This document shows, piece by piece, positions 59,801 to 64,000 of a stretch of DNA of 64,000 bases. The position numbers and the translations under genes are program-made. The notes under the pieces were generated by a model. That model did not search any database. It saw only the letters and a program-made list of their open reading frames with translations, and had not been told where the DNA came from. The DNA is from Methanobrevibacter sp. (GTDB lineage: Archaea > Methanobacteriota > Methanobacteria > Methanobacteriales > Methanobacteriaceae), in assembly GCA_017646885.1 (NCBI GenBank), contig JAGCLR010000316.1:62001-126000 (forward strand), given 5' to 3'. The stretch's first letter is position 1; the number at the start of each line of letters is the position of its first letter.

Positions 59801-61437
59801 ACATCGAACGTGTTATGCACGAAGTTATTGTTTCATACACTAAACAACGTGTAAGTGACGAATTCCTTCCAATTTTTCATGCAATTGATTTAGGTTTACA
59901 GTTACAACAAGATTTTGAAAATATTGATGTATCAAATATTCGTAAGGCATATCAACAATCAATTACCAAGAAAATTTACGGAGAACCAATTATGTTACCA
60001 GAGTTACATGGGGTTTATAAGTTTGGTTCTGTATTGAAAACAATCTTATCTAAAATGACACTAGGTTTAAACAGTAAGTCATATGTACGAGAAATGTTAC
60101 AAGGTACATGGATGGGTGTAAGTAGATCTGGTGTAAAAATGTTAGATGGTTTAAACTTAGAATCTTATGTAAAAGCAGGAACTCACGTTTTATGAGAAAC
60201 AAGACATAACTATAAAGCGATTACCCTTTTACAACAGTTAAATCTTATTTACGGTATGGCGAACATGTCTGTCAATGAGATTTCTGATAAAATGAGATCT
60301 AATAGTCTTGGAATTCGTAACTGGAATGAAAATACACTGTTTTTAAATACTACTGCACCGGATTTCCAACATCGTATGACAATTCTTGTAGCTAAGATGA
60401 TGGCAGATGGATGTTTTGATGCATATAGTTTAGATGAAAACGGAGTTCTAAAATATGATGTTACTAAAGATAAACGTTTTGAGCAATTCTTAAAAGGAAA
60501 TACTGCGCATAAAGATTATTATTATCAACGTGCATTATATGAAACGAATGTTAATGAATGGAACGCAAAGGGTTATAATTTAAGAATGGATGATGGTACT
60601 GGAAAACCAGATGCATTACCACATGCTTATACAACACTTGAAGCATCTAGTATTAAAAACTTTTCAGAAATTCTATATGGTCACTACGACAATGAATCTA
60701 GAGCACTTATTAATGACTTATTCTTAGGTTCATTCTTTATGCAATTTAAAACATATATCGTTGCAAAAATGGAGCAATGGTTTATGAAACCAGGTACATA
60801 TAATGTTGGTAAATTTAAACAACAATATGATCCTAAGACTGGAGAAGAATTATGACAAGTAATCAGTTATCCAAATGAAGATGGTACAGGTGTTCCAATT
60901 ACCAAAGTTAAACGTAAATCTGAAGTTACTCAAGAAGAATGGGATAGTAAATCATTACAACCATATCTAGCTTGGGAAGGAGAACAAATGGAAGGTATTA
61001 TCTATTCTGTTGCAACTCTACTTAAATCTTTTAGACATCTTATCGCAAATCCAGAAGAATTTAAACGTGTATGAAGTGATCCTGTAGCAAAACGTAATCT
61101 ATATGTAGGTTTACACGATATGGTATGATTATCTCTATTAGGATTACTAATTACAATGTTGTACGAAGCTCTTTTTGGAAAAGATACTGTTAAAAAATTA
61201 AAACAGCAATCTGCAGCAATACAGTGGTCATATTCTGTATTACATGGTTCTACTTTAGATGGATCTGTGTTTAGAGTATTAAATAGTATGTTTGGAGAAA
61301 AACCTCCAGTATTATCCGCTGTTGAAAAACTAATTAATTCATCAACTAAAATGGTGATGGGTGATGCAGACGTTGTAGATTTTCTAACAACAAACATCGG
61401 AGCAATTCGAGAGTTTAATAATATCTTAAAAAATTAA
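56887..61437 (+). CDS. Giant virion protein with PD-(D/E)XK nuclease domain
   Basis: 1516 residues, TAATG overlap with the polymerase gene, stop TAA. The nuclease pattern is of RecB/Cas4 type: GSEIHAMFEHAL near 164-175, GRIDLL near 243, YIYDFKIS near 256-263 (the D-x-K core) and QMAIYSAIL near 294 (the Gln-x3-Tyr helix). The remainder is long and helical, ending with a transmembrane-like segment (WLSLLGLLITMLYEALFG, about 1414-1431). Last gene of the late plus-strand unit. Nuclease activity in the virion could act on host DNA or on phage DNA ends; this is not decided by sequence. Confidence 0.75.
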
Positions 61438-61488
61438 AAAAAAAAATAACCCCACGCAATCCATAAAGGACTACGTGGGGTTTCTTTT
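61438..61488. terminator. Bidirectional terminator between converging units
   Basis: A 9-bp stem (61448-61456 with 61474-61482) has a T tract on its right and an A tract on its left. It can therefore stop both plus transcripts from the giant genes and minus transcripts from the nucleotide operon, whose last stop codon touches it at 61487. Confidence 0.9.
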
Positions 61489-62215
61489 ATTGAAATATTG
61501 GATTGTTATGTACTTCTGATTTAATACTGTTGAATAGTTGCCTTAAACTACCCGTATTTTCCATAAGAATATCGTATTCTTTATTTTCATATAGAGTTAT
61601 TAACTCTGATTCTGATGCATGTTGTCCTGCTGGAGCACATGGACGTGTAATATGAATAATAATAGCATCGTGTAATCTTGCAACCTGATTTTCTACAATA
61701 AATCTTTGGTCTGCAATGATTCTCTTTTCGTGGTTAGTTTTAAACGCTAACAATATCCACAGTTTGTCTCCAAAGAAATGTCTCATTATCTCAGTACCGA
61801 AAAATTGTAATAATTGTCTAACTGACAAACAATAATTTCGGGTGAGTTGTTTATCAACTCTTTTCGCCTCCCTTGAAAATTTAGAATCTGATAATAACAA
61901 TGCTTGCTCTGCAGCAGTAAAGTCACTATAATGAAACATTGTCATTGTATTAAAGTCAATATAATGTTTCTCTTTAAATTCTCTATCTTCAAACTTTTCT
62001 ACAGGTACGTTTAATAAGATTGATAGAATTTGTTTCATCTTATCTGCGTACTTAATGATATGAAATCCGTTCTTTGGATTGATTAATTTATTTAATCTTA
62101 AATATAAATCATATGTATGTAACACTTTTGGAGTGTTTAATAAATATTTCAACATTTTTGCAAGCTCGTCTTTGCCTGCGTTTTTATTTCCCTGAATTGT
62201 GATTGTATTTCTCAC
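61487..62215 (-). CDS. Deoxynucleoside monophosphate kinase
   Basis: 242 residues, minus strand. P-loop GNKNAGKDELA at residues 9-19, KYADKMKQILS and the VRQLLQFFGTEIMR...GDKLWI block are typical of phage dNMP kinases (T4 gene 1 type), which raise dNMPs to dNDPs for DNA synthesis. The single Trp is TGG. Last gene of the operon, ending at a shared terminator. Works with the thymidylate synthase upstream in dTTP supply. Confidence 0.85.
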   Translation of the reverse strand: MRNTITIQGNKNAGKDELAKMLKYLLNTPKVLHTYDLYLRLNKLINPKNGFHIIKYADKMKQILSILLNVPVEKFEDREFKEKHYIDFNTMTMFHYSDFTAAEQALLLSDSKFSREAKRVDKQLTRNYCLSVRQLLQFFGTEIMRHFFGDKLWILLAFKTNHEKRIIADQRFIVENQVARLHDAIIIHITRPCAPAGQHASESELITLYENKEYDILMENTGSLRQLFNSIKSEVHNNPIFQ

Positions 62216-62237
62216 TATAGAAACATAGATTGATAAA

Positions 62238-62555
62238 CTACAATGCAGTAGAATTAATTCCTACTCTTAATTGATTGTTCTTTTCTTTTTTGAGGATTTT
62301 TTCCTCAAAATCTTTTTGAGTCAAACAACTTGTGAGTTTATTTCTTGGAATCACAAAGTAATCATCTACCTTCTTTTGAAGTTGATGTTCAATATAATCA
62401 TCATAACTATCGATAAGTCTCTCAAGTTCAATGTATTGCATTTGATCAATCATTTCTAATAGAATGTTGATATCAAATACGATATATTGTGTATCCTGTG
62501 ATTTAAAGAATTGTTTTAAATTTTCAACGAAATTCTTATCCAATCGTTTCCCCAT
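62238..62555 (-). CDS. Small charged protein, unknown
   Basis: 105 residues, no Trp, helical and charged (ELERLIDSYDDYIEHQLQKK). Its ATG overlaps the end of the phosphoesterase gene by 20 bases, so the two are co-expressed. No recognised domain. Confidence 0.65.
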   Translation of the reverse strand: MGKRLDKNFVENLKQFFKSQDTQYIVFDINILLEMIDQMQYIELERLIDSYDDYIEHQLQKKVDDYFVIPRNKLTSCLTQKDFEEKILKKEKNNQLRVGINSTAL

Positions 62556-63120
62556 TGTTTTGTAATTTATTTATAAGTTCAGTATAACTTATTGGTGTAT
62601 AATTATTGTTATCTACACCAACGTCGTATGCGTTATCAGGCCAAAATTTTATTGTATCAAAGTCTATATTGTCACCAGGTTGCATATTTGGGGCACTGTG
62701 TACATGCCCAAACAAATTAATTGTACCTCTATGACTTCCACCCCAAGCTAAAAATGGGTAATGACTTAATACAAACGAGGTCTTTTGAATTTTTATTGAT
62801 AGTAAATCTACACACATTTCAAAAGACTGGTAATCAATTTGGCTTAGTCTATCATGGTTTCCAATAATTAAATATTTTTTACCATTTAATTGTTTTAGAA
62901 GACTGTTCCAAACAGTACGTTGTCCAAAACAAAAATCTCCTAAAATAAATACAATTCCATCTTTTGGTACTGTCTTATTCCAATTATCGATCAGCGATTG
63001 ATTCATCTCATCGATTGTTTTAAATGGACGTTTACAATATCTAATTATATTTTCATGATAAAAGTGTAAATCTGACGTAAAAAATACGTTAGTATTATCT
63101 TTTAAATCAATAAATTGCAT
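62536..63120 (-). CDS. Calcineurin-like metallophosphoesterase
   Basis: 194 residues with the full metal-binding set in order: D17-x-H19, G61-D62, GNHD (87-90), H120 in SHYP and GHVH (138-141). Such phage enzymes hydrolyse phosphoesters; the substrate cannot be told from sequence (nucleotides, cyclic nucleotides or RNA ends). All four Trp are TGG. It sits between a Cys-rich protein and a small unknown in the nucleotide-metabolism operon. Confidence 0.87.
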   Translation of the reverse strand: MQFIDLKDNTNVFFTSDLHFYHENIIRYCKRPFKTIDEMNQSLIDNWNKTVPKDGIVFILGDFCFGQRTVWNSLLKQLNGKKYLIIGNHDRLSQIDYQSFEMCVDLLSIKIQKTSFVLSHYPFLAWGGSHRGTINLFGHVHSAPNMQPGDNIDFDTIKFWPDNAYDVGVDNNNYTPISYTELINKLQNNGETIG

Positions 63121-63173
63121 TATTTTCTAAATTGTTTTTGGCAAAAGTCCGATTTTTAGTATAAGTTTCCAAA

Positions 63174-63311
63174 CTAATCTTCTTCATAATCATCCTTATA
63201 ATTACATTCTGGATCATAAGGATCTGTTGTACAATCAAAATTATTACAATAGTTTCTGCCGTTACTTTCTTTTTTATAATAACCGCAGCTAAAACAACTA
63301 CTTTTAGACAT
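63174..63311 (-). CDS. Cys-rich mini-protein, zinc-knuckle-like
   Basis: 45 residues, minus strand, TAG stop. CFSCGYYKKES...YCNNFDC gives two CxxC-like pairs plus one further Cys, then an acidic tail (NYKDDYEED). Its ATG overlaps the end of thyX by eight bases. Five Cys in 45 residues in an operon is hard to get by chance, so I think it is real. Metal binding is a guess. Confidence 0.6.
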   Translation of the reverse strand: MSKSSCFSCGYYKKESNGRNYCNNFDCTTDPYDPECNYKDDYEED

Positions 63312-64000
63312 AATTCAATTTTTTAAATTCTTCTAATAAAGGTATTGCAAGCTCCCTTGCTTGAGGATGTGCAGATTCTGCACATCTCAAATGAAAGAAA
63401 TGTTCTCAATCGGATACAAAACCAGTCATCACAAGTTCGGTTTTTAAAGAATTAGGAAGAACAGATCTTGCTTCTTGTGCTTTCCAACCTAATTCTAACA
63501 GTTTAAAGTAAGATTTTTCAGCATTGTGTAAAGCTTTCATAAATTCAACTTCGTCGAACTTAACGTCAGCTGTAGTTACAACATCACCAGTTGGAAGTCA
63601 TGACGGAAGTATAAATGTAAGCTCATTGCCAAATTTATCTTTACTATAATTACAATATCTAGTAGACTCTTGAGCAAATGAGAATACACGATGTCTTACA
63701 AATTCATGTGATACACCTCTGTCACAAATAAAACGAACAGTTACTCGTTTTTCATGATTGGTTTCTGGTTCACATAGATATTGTAAATCTGTTTCTCAAT
63801 TGTTCTCAATCATTACCCGATAATTAGTAGTGATATAATAGATATAACCATAATGATCTTCTGTATATTCTATAACTTTAGAATATTTATTATTTTTATA
63901 TCTATGAATAGCATCCATCTTTCTAAAATAGTCCATGTCTTTTATCGGCGAGCATTTTTCTATTTTAAGATATACAGTGCCATGTTCTAACATTGCATTG
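63304..64000 (-). CDS. thyX: Flavin-dependent thymidylate synthase ThyX (5' partial)
   Basis: 231 residues seen; the frame stays open at the right edge, and the LEHGTVYL motif lies well inside ThyX proteins, so the N-terminus is missing and an internal Met at 63993 is unlikely to be the start. The signature RHRVFSFAQESTRYC is the ThyX motif that binds FAD and dUMP. The enzyme makes dTMP using methylenetetrahydrofolate and FADH2. Three Trp are TGA (SDWEHFF, PSWLP, NNWET) and one TGG, so recoding reaches into an early-type gene. Confidence 0.9.

Noticed and set aside
2..61437. Dozens of short adjacent frames that look like frameshifted or decayed genes under the standard code
   Set aside because: The breaks are all TGA in a constant frame, with normal coding between and conserved Trp at the breaks; they are intact genes under TGA=Trp.
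9899..63176. Recoding of TAG (glutamine code) as well as TGA
   Set aside because: TAG ends genes at sensible places (9899, 12775, 13091, 15248, 23014, 32562, 37701 and minus 63176), next to new starts or terminators, and does not interrupt long frames.

Overview
The window looks like about 64 kb of a crAss-like phage (order Crassvirales) that infects a gut Bacteroidales bacterium. Five things point to this. There is a crAss-type major capsid protein gene with a scaffold gene just upstream. Two very large tail-barrel ('muzzle/stabilisation') genes follow. Cargo-type proteins begin with Lys-Lys-[Phe/Tyr]-x-x-Gly-Gly. A giant virion RNA polymerase carries an Asp-Tyr-Asp-Ile-Asp metal loop. Intergenic promoters have the Bacteroidetes form TTTG-N19/20-TAnnTTTG. 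The DNA is AT-rich and almost fully coding; no gap between genes exceeds 300 bases, and I saw no tRNA, CRISPR array or insertion sequence.

The key to reading the window is that TGA codes for tryptophan (code 4 type), while TAA and TAG are real stops. With TGA read as stop, most genes break into fragments. With TGA read as Trp, they become long frames that end at TAA or TAG right at the next ATG, often as TAATG. TGA also falls at family-conserved Trp positions, such as the FWM motif of the DUF192 protein. All coordinates below use this reading.

Layout: 1-11.7 kb is the adsorption apparatus: an LRR/CotH-like tail protein cut by the left edge, a small assembly-type protein, two C-type-lectin-like receptor paralogues plus a stub, a terminator, an S74-type fibre and two appendage proteins. 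11.7-13.1 kb has a coiled-coil protein, a spanin-like membrane protein and a helix-turn-helix protein. 13.2-15.3 kb has a hendecad coiled-coil protein (head-fibre candidate) and three small genes. 15.3-23.0 kb has scaffold, capsid protein, accessory head proteins and ring/connector-type proteins. 23.0-30.6 kb holds the two muzzle-type genes. 30.6-39.6 kb holds cargo-type proteins, a DUF192 protein and a 277-base intergenic region with divergent promoters and a probable minus-strand small RNA. 39.6-61.4 kb is three giant overlapping genes of 2707, 3070 and 1516 codons, carrying an SF1-like helicase, the RNA polymerase plus a zincin HExxH, and a PD-(D/E)XK nuclease. A two-way terminator separates these from a minus-strand nucleotide-metabolism operon (thyX, Cys-rich protein, metallophosphoesterase, small protein, dNMP kinase) that runs off the right edge.

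How it fits together (inference from crAss-like phages): the muzzle, cargo and polymerase genes build a virion that injects its own transcription machinery. The minus-strand operon supplies nucleotides early in infection. The left-end receptors set host range. Portal, terminase, the DNA replication genes and any suppressor tRNA must lie outside the window.
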